Shown here: positions 17,257-26,751 of the stretch, one piece after another
How the letters are laid out: each line of letters begins with the position of its first letter
How positions within the stretch are numbered: the stretch's first letter is position 1
Assembly: GCF_028289625.1 (NCBI RefSeq)
Contig: NZ_JANQOM010000013.1
Span: 1-64,000, forward strand
Reading direction: 5' to 3'
From: Winogradskyella sp.
GTDB lineage: Bacteria > Bacteroidota > Bacteroidia > Flavobacteriales > Flavobacteriaceae
Length of the DNA: 64,000 nucleotides
The notes under the pieces: generated by a model
What the model was told of the DNA's origin: nothing
What the model saw: the letters and a program-made list of their open reading frames with translations, nothing else
Database searches by the model: none
Position numbers and translations under genes: made by a program

Positions 17257-19593
17257 TTAGTCTTTTTTACTTCCATAACCATAGTTATAGCCATAGTTAT
17301 AACTATAACCATAAGATTTGCTAGCTCCGACACTATTGATAACATAGGCCATGTTTTTAAGCCTCCCTGTTTCATGGAGTTCCTTGGAAAACTTTAATAG
17401 ATTTTTTTCGGTATAATTTGCCCTAGCCAAATAAACAGTAGCATCGGCCAATTGGGAAATCAACATGGTGTCTGTTACTAGAATAGTCGGAGCAGTATCT
17501 ACAATAACATAATCATATACCTCTTTGGCTTCCTCTATGAGTTTTTTAAAACGTCCATTAGTTAATAAATGCGCTGGATTGGGAGGTATACTACCAGATA
17601 AAATAATATGATGATTAGGATGCCTATCAAAACCACTAATTAGAGCATCTTTCCAGTCATAATTTACATCATGAAGATAATTAGATAATCCAGGCTTATG
17701 CTTATCTTGTTTGATATGCGTATGAATCTGAGGATTTCTCAAATCTGCCCCAATTAAAAGCACCTTCTTGTTAATACTAGATAATGCTAGAGATAGATTT
17801 AAACTCACATAAGTTTTACCCTCCCCTTTAATAGTGGACGTACAATAAATAATTTTCCCTTTATTGCTATCCTTGATGGGTAAGATGTAATTTACGTTAG
17901 AGCTCAAAATTCTAAAAGACTCAGCAAGAGGAGAGCGGTCATTTGGATCCGTAAAAATGATATTCGCTTTCTTTTTTAGATTTGGTATTTCACCTATAAC
18001 CGGAATTTCGGAAGATACCTTTGTGATATCTTCTTTACTATGGAGTTTAGTATCGAACATAAACACTAAATACAAAATACCAAAAGGGATTAATAACCCA
18101 CAGAGTAATGCACCTGCGTAAACAATATTGGTCTTTGGTGAAATCGGTTTAGAACCCGACAAGGCATACTCAACTACTTTTATTGAAGGCTCTGTAATGG
18201 CTAAGTTAATAGCAGCTTCTTCACGCTTTTGTAATAATAGTAAATACAGACTTTGCTTAATTTTTTGTTGACGGTCAATAGATTTGAGTAACCTTTCTTT
18301 TTCAGGGATTTGGGAAACCTTACCAGAGAACTCGTTATTTCTCGCTCCAAACTGCCTTAGGGAAGACTCTAATTGATTTATATATGTCTTTAGTGATTTA
18401 TTGATATTTGATTTTAAATCTTGTACTTGTTTAATTGCCAACTTGACTGTTGGGTTATTGGCACCTCCACTGTTAGTCAATTTATCCCTATTAATTACTG
18501 CAATATTATACTCAGATATTAAACCGTTAATTCCTGAGTTTTCAATGCCAATATTCGCAGGCAGTAAATCAGAATCAGTAGCATCTTTTAAGGAATTGTT
18601 CAATAAACCTGCTAAGGCAAGTTGATTTTCAATTCTAAAAACTTCTTCTTCGGATTGTGTGCGCTGTTTTAGTCCCAACTCTGCATCTGTAACTAAATCA
18701 ACCAGATTATTATCTTGCTTAAAATCTTGATAACTTATTTCAATAGAATCTAATTCTTGAGCCAAAAATACAAATCGTTCATCAATAAAATCCAATGTCC
18801 GTTTAGAAACCAGTTGCCTATCGTTAATACCGTCTTGATCAAAAACATCCATCAAGGTGTTCAATATATTTTCGGAAAGCTCCTTGCTCTCTCCTTTGAT
18901 GGTCATTTTTAAAAGATCGCTCTGTTCACCAATCGCTTCAACTTCTATTTTAGACTTTAAATCCAACGAAGCATCTTTTATTGGGATAAAATTGATGATA
19001 AACGTTTTATTTATTAAACCACTTTTAGAATCTTCATAATTAAGATTTACATTAAAGGGCAAACGATGGCTTTTACTATAAGTTGAAAAATCAGAAAATG
19101 AAAACTCTTTTTCTGACTCTAGGTTAATGACCTTGATTCCATTATCTGAAATATTTATTTTATAAGGTAATTGTTTAAAAATACTATCTGGCTTAATAAC
19201 TTGTTCAAAATCAAAAGGAAGTACATCTATCTGCGATGTTTGTATTGTTCCTTCCTCATAAAAAATCGTGTTTAAGTTTAATTCACGAACAACACGATTC
19301 ATTATGAGATACGAGGTTAAAATCTCAATCTCGTTCTCGAGATTAATATTTGTTCTCTTAAAGATAAAAGCGGATGTCGGCAATTCCAGTCCCTCAGACT
19401 CATCCAAAATCTTTACCTTAGCAAAGGTTTCGAAAATACGTGGCGCATACCTTAAATAGATATAAGCACTTATGAGCATAATTGCCAAGGTTATCGCAAA
19501 CCATGGCCAGTAGCGTAAATAGCGACCAACTTCTTGCTTTAAGTCTATACTATCTTCATTACCAAAAAAACTACGGTCAAATTGATTTTCCAT
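17257..19593 (-). CDS. wzc: Polysaccharide co-polymerase / tyrosine autokinase (Wzc-like)
   Basis: Inner membrane protein that controls chain length and export of the surface polysaccharide and phosphorylates itself on tyrosine. Start taken at ATG 19593 (MENQFDRSF); a GTG two codons upstream is also possible. Order: transmembrane segment in the first 50 residues (WPWFAITLAIMLISAYIYL), a long periplasmic Wzz-type domain with coiled-coil stretches, a second membrane segment near residue 500, and a BY-kinase domain with Walker A STIKGEGKT near 585, LLIGADLRNP and Walker B VIVDTAP. The C-terminus is a Tyr-rich tail (SYGYSYNYGYNYGYG), the autophosphorylation cluster. Last gene of the wza-wzc unit. 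Confidence 0.94.
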   Translation of the reverse strand: MENQFDRSFFGNEDSIDLKQEVGRYLRYWPWFAITLAIMLISAYIYLRYAPRIFETFAKVKILDESEGLELPTSAFIFKRTNINLENEIEILTSYLIMNRVVRELNLNTIFYEEGTIQTSQIDVLPFDFEQVIKPDSIFKQLPYKINISDNGIKVINLESEKEFSFSDFSTYSKSHRLPFNVNLNYEDSKSGLINKTFIINFIPIKDASLDLKSKIEVEAIGEQSDLLKMTIKGESKELSENILNTLMDVFDQDGINDRQLVSKRTLDFIDERFVFLAQELDSIEISYQDFKQDNNLVDLVTDAELGLKQRTQSEEEVFRIENQLALAGLLNNSLKDATDSDLLPANIGIENSGINGLISEYNIAVINRDKLTNSGGANNPTVKLAIKQVQDLKSNINKSLKTYINQLESSLRQFGARNNEFSGKVSQIPEKERLLKSIDRQQKIKQSLYLLLLQKREEAAINLAITEPSIKVVEYALSGSKPISPKTNIVYAGALLCGLLIPFGILYLVFMFDTKLHSKEDITKVSSEIPVIGEIPNLKKKANIIFTDPNDRSPLAESFRILSSNVNYILPIKDSNKGKIIYCTSTIKGEGKTYVSLNLSLALSSINKKVLLIGADLRNPQIHTHIKQDKHKPGLSNYLHDVNYDWKDALISGFDRHPNHHIILSGSIPPNPAHLLTNGRFKKLIEEAKEVYDYVIVDTAPTILVTDTMLISQLADATVYLARANYTEKNLLKFSKELHETGRLKNMAYVINSVGASKSYGYSYNYGYNYGYGSKKD

Positions 19594-19598
19594 AAACA

Positions 19599-20360
19599 CT
19601 ATCTCGTCAATAAAATGGTTACACTCAGTGCTAAAGAAGCTATGGTCAAAACCGTACCAATATTGCCTACAAATCCAGCATTTTTCACCCTTGGTTCATT
19701 AGGGTTGACAACGATGACATCATTAGGTTTTATAAAGTAAAATTCACTATTCATAAATGAGACAGAGGTTAAGTCTATATGAGTTACCTTACGTATACCA
19801 TCAGCTTCTCTAGTCATCAAAATATCTTCACGTTTGCCATTAATGGTTAAATCCCCAGCATAACCTAATGCCTGAAGCAAAGTGATATTTTGTTCTGTAA
19901 AATTATAGGTCCCAGGCCGATTAACCTCTCCCAATATAGTCACCTTAGCATTAACCAAACGCACATTTACCGTTGGATCAGTTAGATGACCTCCGGAAAC
20001 CAGTTTATCTTTTATTGATTGTTCCAATTGCTCGGTAGTTTGGTTTACCGTAGATATTTCGCCCAATACAGGAAAATTGATTGTATTATTTAATGACACC
20101 AAATAACCATCGAGCTGTACTAATTGGATATTTTGTGGTTGCATTCTTTGCAACGCGGTTCTATTATAAGGTATAGCAGCTTCGGGCACTGAACTTTCAA
20201 CATTAATTTTTAAAATGTCATTGGGTTGGATATTGGCAGATTCATAATTAACAGTCCCATTGGCTTCAGTAATGGCATCTTGCATATAAAGCACTTCTTT
20301 TTTAGAGGCACAAGAACAAAGCAAAAATAACACCAACAAAAATGACAGATTAAATTTCAT
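19599..20360 (-). CDS. wza: Polysaccharide export outer membrane lipoprotein (Wza-like)
   Basis: Outer membrane export channel for the polysaccharide. I start at ATG 20360, which gives a proper lipoprotein signal with LFLLCSC (cysteine near residue 17); the frame is open further upstream, but that part overlaps the promoter. The 253-residue protein has the polysaccharide export motif IQPNDILKINVE and an SLBB segment VTILGEVNRPGTYNF, then a C-terminal hydrophobic helix (GTVLTIASLALSVTILL). It is followed by wzc with its stop codon touching the next start. Confidence 0.93.
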   Translation of the reverse strand: MKFNLSFLLVLFLLCSCASKKEVLYMQDAITEANGTVNYESANIQPNDILKINVESSVPEAAIPYNRTALQRMQPQNIQLVQLDGYLVSLNNTINFPVLGEISTVNQTTEQLEQSIKDKLVSGGHLTDPTVNVRLVNAKVTILGEVNRPGTYNFTEQNITLLQALGYAGDLTINGKREDILMTREADGIRKVTHIDLTSVSFMNSEFYFIKPNDVIVVNPNEPRVKNAGFVGNIGTVLTIASLALSVTILLTR

Positions 20361-20383
20361 TGAAATGAGAATTGAATACTCCA

Positions 20384-20414
20384 CAAATATAACCGCATTT
20401 AAAGGACTGGCAAA
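20384..20414 (-). promoter_or_regulatory. Promoter of wza-wzc (TTTG-N19-TATATTTG)
   Basis: On the minus strand TTTG (20414-20411) and TATATTTG (20391-20384) are separated by exactly 19 bases, a complete match to the Bacteroidota consensus. The wza start codon follows 23 bases after the -7 element. It gives the export genes their own promoter inside the polysaccharide locus. Confidence 0.8.
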
Positions 20415-20440
20415 GGCAAGTTATTTATTATTTAATATCC

Positions 20441-21541
20441 TTAAAACAAGACCTTTTTCACAACAAAAGGAAACAAGTATAATGATGAACCATAAAACAA
20501 CATACAGATTATCTGATTATTTAGCTTAAAATGTAATAAATTAAATGCCACACAAACAATTATAAAGTTAGTACTTACAATTATTGTTGTTGTTAATAAA
20601 TGACTTAACCCTAATTGAATAAATTTATGATGAATATGATTTTTATCTGCTTTAAATGGACTCTTCTTGTGAACAACTATTCTGATAAAGAAAATACGCA
20701 AAGTATCAATTAACGGATAAAATAATAAAGCAAAAGCAAGCGCTGGTGCAGCCCTATAATAATCTGAGGTTTCATCTATCTGTGCCATGTTTATAAAACT
20801 AATCGTAAAGAAAGCCAATAAGTATCCTACTATCATCGATCCCGTATCACCCATAAAAATTTTATTTTTATTCGAAAAATTCAACCTAAGGAAGGCCACT
20901 AATGCACCACAAAGTGCTATTGCAATTGTCGCTAAACTCAAATCTTCTGCACTTACAAACAGATAGACAAAAATAGCACTAACACAGAGCGCAAATGTCC
21001 CTGCTAAACCATCGACACCATCAATAAGATTGTATGCATTTATGATTAAAATATATACAAATAATGTAAAGCCTATTGAAATCCAATAAGGTAAAACATC
21101 TATGTCCATTATTGTAGAAAAACCTATTATTCTTGTATCTGTAAAGACAATTAATAGTGAGGCCGCAAACAATTGTCCTATGAATTTATTTCTGGCCGAA
21201 AGCACCGTTAAATCGTCCTTGAGGCCTAGAAAAAACAATATAGTAAGACCACCCATTACCAATAACAAGACCTTGGTATTCAGAAAAGCTCCGACTATGG
21301 TCATTACTACAATTAAACTTAAAAATATACCTATGCCACCTAATGTAGGAGTTTTACTAGAGTGCACACTTCGGCTATCGGGTTCATCCATCAAATGCTT
21401 AGCTTTTGCTACATATAGAATTGTCGGAAATGTTCGATAGGCAATAACAAAGGCTAAAACAAAAGCACTAATTAGCCATAAGGTGATGTTATTTTCTGGG
21501 GTAAAATTTTCTAGTAATGTTTTAATCATATAATGTGACAT
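20441..21541 (-). CDS. Undecaprenyl-phosphate sugar-1-phosphate transferase (WecA/MraY family)
   Basis: Polytopic inner membrane enzyme that starts the repeat unit by moving an N-acetylhexosamine 1-phosphate from UDP onto undecaprenyl phosphate. The 366-residue protein has about ten hydrophobic helices and the family's cytosolic motifs: GLKDDLTVLSARNKF (Asp pair), NAYNLIDGVDGLAG, KIFMGDTGSMIVGY and the HIHH motif in DKNHIHHKF. A second ATG at 21529 is an alternative start. The next two genes upstream (WecB- and TagA-like) suggest that the lipid-linked GlcNAc is extended with ManNAc. Confidence 0.93.
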   Translation of the reverse strand: MSHYMIKTLLENFTPENNITLWLISAFVLAFVIAYRTFPTILYVAKAKHLMDEPDSRSVHSSKTPTLGGIGIFLSLIVVMTIVGAFLNTKVLLLVMGGLTILFFLGLKDDLTVLSARNKFIGQLFAASLLIVFTDTRIIGFSTIMDIDVLPYWISIGFTLFVYILIINAYNLIDGVDGLAGTFALCVSAIFVYLFVSAEDLSLATIAIALCGALVAFLRLNFSNKNKIFMGDTGSMIVGYLLAFFTISFINMAQIDETSDYYRAAPALAFALLFYPLIDTLRIFFIRIVVHKKSPFKADKNHIHHKFIQLGLSHLLTTTIIVSTNFIIVCVAFNLLHFKLNNQIICMLFYGSSLYLFPFVVKKVLF

Positions 21542-21622
21542 TCAAAACATCTCAAGGGATGGATAATATACAAATTTCTAAACAAAGTCTAAGGAGTCCT
21601 AATCAAAGGAAATACTTAGATA

Positions 21623-22723
21623 TTATTTTATTGTTAAGTCCAAAATATGGGATATTATTCGTTGTGCGGTTTTTCCATCCCAAAGCGGTATCGTTTGGTA
21701 TGCTTTCCATTTCCCTTCAAATAACTTATCCAAATAAGGTTTAATTGCCTTTGGGTTGGTACTGACTAATTCATTGGTCCCCAAAGTAATGGTTTCTGGG
21801 CGTTCTGTATTGTCCCTCAAAGTCATACAAGGCACATTCATCACTGATGCCTCTTCCGTAATACCACCAGAATCTGTGATAACAGCTTTGGCATTTTCTA
21901 CTAAATGGTTAAATTCTAAATAGCTTAATGGTGCAATGAAATGTAACCTTGGATGAGAGATATTCAATCGTTCTAATATTTTTGCGGTTCTCGGGTGTAC
22001 AGGAAAAACTAATGGTAATTCCCTAGTATGGTTAACAATCTCATTAATCATGGCCTTCAGCTGACTTTCTTCGTCAACATTGGCCGGACGATGAAGCGTC
22101 ATAACAATATATTCTTTTGGCTTAAGTTCTAATCGTCTCGAAATTTCAGGCTCTATAAAATTGGGCTTTTGCTTTAATAAGGTATCAATCATCGTATTGC
22201 CCACATAAAATATTTGGTCTTCTTTTATACCTTCTTTTAGTAAATTAGAGTTCGCTAATCCCGAAGTCGTAAAGAAATAATTGGTGATACTATCGGTAAC
22301 TAAGCGATTTATTTCTTCTGGCATACTCCAATCATGAGATCTTATGCCTGCTTCTACATGAGCTACCTTTGTATGCAACTTTTGAGCCACTAAAGCACAA
22401 GCCATAGTGGAGGTCACATCTCCAACCACCAAAACCAAATCCGTTGGGTTAGCCATTAGTTCCTTTTCAAAATTTATTAAAATTGCCGCTGTTTGTTCCG
22501 CATGTGAGCCTCCACTACACTCTAAATTAATATGTGGTTTTGGAATATCTAGTTGTTCAAAAAAACTATCAGACATATTCTTATCGTAATGCTGACCTGT
22601 ATGAACCAATCTATAATCTAGATTTTGACCATTCTCTTTTACTTCTTCTATAGCATGAATAATTGGGGCAATTTTCATAAAGTTAGGTCTCGCACCAGCA
22701 ACTATGGTTATCGTATAATTCAT
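21623..22723 (-). CDS. wecB: Non-hydrolysing UDP-N-acetylglucosamine 2-epimerase (WecB-like)
   Basis: Converts UDP-GlcNAc to UDP-ManNAc in the cytoplasm. The 366-residue GT-B-fold protein shows HTGQHYDKNMSDSFF near residue 42, GDVTSTMACA, HVEAGIRSHDWSMPEEINR with the catalytic acids, and DSGGITEEASVMNVP near the nucleotide site. Length is normal. It is in the same direction as the TagA-like gene 8 bases upstream, which would use the product. A second epimerase of the locus (34933-36042) is of the hydrolysing LegG/NeuC type and serves another branch. Confidence 0.93.
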   Translation of the reverse strand: MNYTITIVAGARPNFMKIAPIIHAIEEVKENGQNLDYRLVHTGQHYDKNMSDSFFEQLDIPKPHINLECSGGSHAEQTAAILINFEKELMANPTDLVLVVGDVTSTMACALVAQKLHTKVAHVEAGIRSHDWSMPEEINRLVTDSITNYFFTTSGLANSNLLKEGIKEDQIFYVGNTMIDTLLKQKPNFIEPEISRRLELKPKEYIVMTLHRPANVDEESQLKAMINEIVNHTRELPLVFPVHPRTAKILERLNISHPRLHFIAPLSYLEFNHLVENAKAVITDSGGITEEASVMNVPCMTLRDNTERPETITLGTNELVSTNPKAIKPYLDKLFEGKWKAYQTIPLWDGKTAQRIISHILDLTIK

Positions 22724-22731
22724 AGCAATAC

Positions 22732-23436
22732 TTAATATTTGTTCAAATGTAGGTTAATAAAAAATCGTACTAAATGTATTTGCCGTTTGATACGTGAGGG
22801 CTGGTTAATAAGACGATAAGCCCATTCTAAATTATTCTTTACCCACCAATTTGGCGCACGCTTCACAAGTCCTGTATACACATCAAAACTTCCGCCTAAG
22901 CCTTGATAAACGGCATCATGTTCTTTTTGAATGCGCTCCATCAGCAATTCCTGCATGGGTGAGCCCATGGCTACAAATACGACGTTGGGTTGAAGCTTTT
23001 TGATATCCTCAATTAATGCTTTTTCTTCAGTTTCTGTTTTAAGATAACCATTTCTGAAATTACAGATATTGATACCTTCAAACTCAGATTTTAATTGATT
23101 AACAGTAGCTTTAATTACTTCTTCTTTTCCACCAACTAAATAAAATGACTTGTCTTTATAGTGTCTATTGATGATATCCAACCATAGTTCACAACCAGGA
23201 ATTTTAACAGTTGATCTAAACCCTTTTTTTCGAAGTGCCCATACTGCACCAATACCATCGGGATAGCCTAGATTTCTATTGATAATAGCCCTGGTTTCAT
23301 TAGTAGCATGTAAAATCTTTTCAGCATTAACCGCCACTAAAATTTTCTTATTGTCAACTGCGAAGTTGATGAGTTCATCCCTTGAGTTTGGGGCGTATGT
23401 AATCATATTATTTAAAGCTTCAGATCTCATAAGCAT
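22732..23436 (-). CDS. WecG/TagA/CpsF-family glycosyltransferase
   Basis: Membrane-associated GT26-type transferase, by family an N-acetylmannosaminyl (or related) transferase acting on lipid-linked GlcNAc. The 234 residues carry the signature NLGYPDGIGAVWALRKKG with the catalytic Asp, FYLVGGKEEV, PNVVFVAMGSPMQE and the C-terminal WVKNNLEWAYRL segment that binds the membrane. The first codons are uncertain (several ATG within 11 codons). Its start overlaps the end of the upstream gene by about 10 bases. Together with the WecA- and WecB-like proteins it predicts a ManNAc-GlcNAc-PP-undecaprenol primer. Confidence 0.9.
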   Translation of the reverse strand: MLMRSEALNNMITYAPNSRDELINFAVDNKKILVAVNAEKILHATNETRAIINRNLGYPDGIGAVWALRKKGFRSTVKIPGCELWLDIINRHYKDKSFYLVGGKEEVIKATVNQLKSEFEGINICNFRNGYLKTETEEKALIEDIKKLQPNVVFVAMGSPMQELLMERIQKEHDAVYQGLGGSFDVYTGLVKRAPNWWVKNNLEWAYRLINQPSRIKRQIHLVRFFINLHLNKY

Positions 23437-24638
23437 TGGTTAGATTCTAGATAATAATGGGCCATAGCATTAAACATAAAGGCATTACTCCATCTCATAT
23501 AAGAAATCTTTGAACTCATCCCTTTTTTAATTTGATAGTAAAAGTATCCTTTTTTAGATTGCATGTTGTCAATGGTCCATCTCAAAGTTTTTGCCAAAAA
23601 ATCTTCATAAGATTTAAATTGATTCATTTTGGATGCCGTAACAATAACCTGGGCTGGGCAGTGAATATCGATGGGATAGGTTTTATTGTGATAATATTTT
23701 GGTTTACCATCTGCCTCAAAAAAGTTTTCGATATAATAGGTCCAACCCTTATCAATATTTTTTTGAAAAGATGTATCACTAGTATTTTGTTGATACGTTT
23801 CAATGGCATCTAAGTTAAATCCTGTATGAAAACTATCTTTCCAAGATTGAACAGGAAGTAATCCATAAATCCATGAACCGTCATCTTCTTGTAAATCACA
23901 TGCTGCCAAAACTGCTTTCCTTGCCATAACTGCATGCTCTTCAAGCTTTCTATACTTATACGAATAACTCAAAATTTTGGCTCCTAACAATGAAGCGTTA
24001 ATAACCGTATTATTACCATCTTTTATACTGTAAGAAAAGATATGACCCTTACCATGAGTTGTCCTAGATAAATCTTCTAGTACAAATTCTGCTGATGACA
24101 TAGCCACTTCAAGTGTTTTCTGGTTTTTTGTAATCTTATGACTTTCTATTAAAGCCTCAACACAAAAAGCCGTAGCCACCACCGTTGGTGTATCTTTTTT
24201 GAACAAAAACAAACGCCTTGCTTGCCAATCAAAATTATAGCCCCAACATGCTCCCGAATAACCATCGACTTTCATTTGGAGCAGCAATTCGGTTAAATAT
24301 TTAATTCGGTCTAATAAACCCTCTTCTGTCCCAAACTCTATACATCCGTTCTCGGCCGCTTTATAGAGTCTGCAATATCCTAGTAAAAACAAAGCAACTC
24401 CCATAGAGTTATACTCTTTCGGAACTAATAATAATTTCCTGAGGTTTATAGGACTTCTTTTAAAGCCTTGTATCCATGCCAACCTAGCCAAATCCCAATG
24501 TTTAATGGGCAAGGCTTGAAACACCTTAGAATTCATGCCATCATAAGGATCCCAACCTTTAAAATCTTCTGCTTCGCAATATGACTTTAGTTGGGCAAGA
24601 CTTTTTTTAAATTTAGATACCAACTTGCTCTCCACCAC
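23427..24638 (-). CDS. Putative alpha/alpha-toroid protein of exopolysaccharide loci
   Basis: Function unknown. The 403-residue soluble protein has no signal peptide and is built from helical repeats rich in Trp, Tyr and Gly (for example GACWGYNFDWQARRLF, EDDGSWIYGLLPVQSW). This pattern is seen in the (alpha/alpha)6 barrels of prenyl cyclases and the N-terminal part of polysaccharide lyases. Related genes are often found beside the bi-domain oxidoreductase that lies directly upstream here, overlapping by 26 bases, so the pair probably acts together on a sugar or on glycan assembly. An enzymatic role is possible but no catalytic site can be named. Confidence 0.6.
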   Translation of the reverse strand: MVESKLVSKFKKSLAQLKSYCEAEDFKGWDPYDGMNSKVFQALPIKHWDLARLAWIQGFKRSPINLRKLLLVPKEYNSMGVALFLLGYCRLYKAAENGCIEFGTEEGLLDRIKYLTELLLQMKVDGYSGACWGYNFDWQARRLFLFKKDTPTVVATAFCVEALIESHKITKNQKTLEVAMSSAEFVLEDLSRTTHGKGHIFSYSIKDGNNTVINASLLGAKILSYSYKYRKLEEHAVMARKAVLAACDLQEDDGSWIYGLLPVQSWKDSFHTGFNLDAIETYQQNTSDTSFQKNIDKGWTYYIENFFEADGKPKYYHNKTYPIDIHCPAQVIVTASKMNQFKSYEDFLAKTLRWTIDNMQSKKGYFYYQIKKGMSSKISYMRWSNAFMFNAMAHYYLESNQCL

Positions 24639-26751
24639 GCTTTATAGATTCTAAAACTTTAAAAGATGCTTCTGTAACAGCTATAATTTCTTCAAAAGAT
24701 ATTGGTGCTTGTCCATCATTAAGCAAACCATTTATAAAAGCGGTGACCATCTCCTTTTGCCCCTTATTCTGATTGAGGATTTTTGTCTTTTTGGGTCTCC
24801 CTTTTCCATAAGTCTTCAGTTCTTTAAAATCGTTTAAAGTGGCCGAAATTCCTGCCGAAAACACCTCGATGTACTCTTTCGACATGGCCTTTGAACCATT
24901 AGCATAATAACCAATAATACCGTTTGAGCCGTTTTCAAATTGAATCAAAATATTTAAAGTATCATTTAACTTATTAGCGTCAGGAAGTGCAGAGGCTGAA
25001 ACTTTATTTGGTAAACTTCCATTCAAATACGTTAAATAATCTATAAAGTGGCAAACTTCACCAAGTATTCGTCCTCCTCCAATTTCACTATCTTGAATCC
25101 AAGTATCTTTCCGAATGGCTCCAGCATTAATCCTATAAATCATGGTCATTGGATGGTTACCAAATGCTTTTTTAAGCTTGGCTGTTAATGGTGAAAACCG
25201 TCTATTAAAGCCAACCATAACTACCTTTTTTGCCTCGGATTGTGCTTCAATTATTTCTTCTAATTCAGATTCTAACAAACACAACGGTTTCTCAACAAAT
25301 ACATTTTTGTTTGCCCTTAGACTTTTTAATACGTATGTGCCATGCGAATCATGTCTGGTAGTAACAAAAACCGTATTGGTCTTTTCACTAAATATGTCTT
25401 CTTCTTTACTTGCGCAATATTGAAACTTAAATTTTTCTGCGACGCGTTTAGAAGTCGTCCCAGTATTGGTTAAAATACCTACTCGACCTATATCTGCCAA
25501 TTCAGGAATATTTGGAAGTAAATTCCCCTGCGCATAACTTCCGGCACCAATAAAGGATATATTGACCTTGCCTAATTTTTCATTTTCTGAAGTGGTTATT
25601 TTTTCTTTTGAAACCGTTCTTTCAGTATCATATTTTAAAGCTATACCTGTAAACGGTTCTGACTTGGAGACCACTAAATCAAAAGCTGCTTTTGCATTAT
25701 CAAACTCAAATTCATGCGTAGTAAGGTAGCCAATATCTATGCGATTAGAAGCAATTAAATCCTGAAAAGCCTCCATGTTCCGTTTTTCAGTCCAACGCAC
25801 ATAAGGCAAGGGGTAATCAATCCCTTTTTCTTCATAATTTAAATCGTAACGTCCTGGACCATAAGAGCAGGCCATCTTAAGTTCTAGTTCTTTTCGGTAC
25901 CAATGCGGATCGCGATCAAACCCTGTAGGTACAGCACCCAACACAACGACCTTACCTTTTTTACGTGCAATAGCACCAGCAAAATTTATGGGATCTAAAC
26001 CAGAAGTGGCTGCTGCAATAATCACAGCATCTGCACCATAACCCTTAGTTACATTTAAGATTTGTTCTTCTATTCCTGCTGAGTTGCGTGTTAACCCTAG
26101 GTCAACTACATCATTTTCCACTGCCTGATTTATGGCAGCTTCAGAAACATCGATACCAATAACTCTTACTCCAGAAGCCTTTAAAATAAGGGCGGCTAAT
26201 TGACCCAAAAGTCCAAGGCCTATAATGACACAAGATTCCCCCAATCTTAAATCGGCTTGACGCACTCCTTGCATAGAAATCGCCCCTAAAGTATTATATG
26301 CTGCGTCTTTAAGATCTGTGTCATTATTCAATTTTACACAAAGATTAACTGGTACTGACACAATTTCTGCATGATTGGCATAACCTGCTCCAGCACAAGC
26401 GACTTTATCGCCAATTTCAAATTCAGCAACCCCTTTACCTACTTCTATGACTTCACCTGCACAACTGTAACCTAGTGGCGAATAGGCATCCAACTTTTTC
26501 ATTACGGCCCTGTAGGTTTGTACTGGACCTTGCTTCTTTAAGGTATCTACAACCTGCTTTACCTGTTGTGGACGTTCTTTCGCTTTGCCAATTAAACTCT
26601 TTCGCGCAGCCGCAACTGTTGAACCTTCAGTACCCGAACTTATAATAGAATAGTGGTTTTTTACAATGACCATACCTTTACCGAGCTGTGGATAAGGCAC
26701 TTCTTGAATTACCATATCTCCCGAACCTAGTTTTTGTGTTAATTGTTGCAT
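24613..26751 (-). CDS. Bi-domain oxidoreductase: alcohol dehydrogenase fused to Gfo/Idh/MocA
   Basis: A 712-residue fusion. Residues about 1-370 are a medium-chain dehydrogenase with GLGLLGQLAALILKASG as the NAD-binding loop and VVLGAVPTGFDRD; residues about 395-712 are a Gfo/Idh/MocA oxidoreductase with VNISFIGAGSYAQGNL and the EKPLCLLESEL segment containing the family EKP motif. Each half would bind a nicotinamide cofactor, so a coupled oxidation and reduction on one sugar is a reasonable inference. Such fusions are typical of exopolysaccharide gene clusters. It sits between a glycosyltransferase gene (0 bases apart) and the toroid protein gene (26-base overlap). Confidence 0.87.
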   Translation of the reverse strand: MQQLTQKLGSGDMVIQEVPYPQLGKGMVIVKNHYSIISSGTEGSTVAAARKSLIGKAKERPQQVKQVVDTLKKQGPVQTYRAVMKKLDAYSPLGYSCAGEVIEVGKGVAEFEIGDKVACAGAGYANHAEIVSVPVNLCVKLNNDTDLKDAAYNTLGAISMQGVRQADLRLGESCVIIGLGLLGQLAALILKASGVRVIGIDVSEAAINQAVENDVVDLGLTRNSAGIEEQILNVTKGYGADAVIIAAATSGLDPINFAGAIARKKGKVVVLGAVPTGFDRDPHWYRKELELKMACSYGPGRYDLNYEEKGIDYPLPYVRWTEKRNMEAFQDLIASNRIDIGYLTTHEFEFDNAKAAFDLVVSKSEPFTGIALKYDTERTVSKEKITTSENEKLGKVNISFIGAGSYAQGNLLPNIPELADIGRVGILTNTGTTSKRVAEKFKFQYCASKEEDIFSEKTNTVFVTTRHDSHGTYVLKSLRANKNVFVEKPLCLLESELEEIIEAQSEAKKVVMVGFNRRFSPLTAKLKKAFGNHPMTMIYRINAGAIRKDTWIQDSEIGGGRILGEVCHFIDYLTYLNGSLPNKVSASALPDANKLNDTLNILIQFENGSNGIIGYYANGSKAMSKEYIEVFSAGISATLNDFKELKTYGKGRPKKTKILNQNKGQKEMVTAFINGLLNDGQAPISFEEIIAVTEASFKVLESIKRGGEQVGI

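Noticed and set aside
17257..17330. Tandem repeat at the end of wzc
   Set aside because: The repeated bases encode the Tyr/Gly-rich autophosphorylation tail expected for this kinase family.
23532..23813. Open frames antisense to the toroid protein gene
   Set aside because: Low-complexity translation, no start context, and fully covered by a well-supported gene on the other strand; the same applies to the other antisense frames under long genes.
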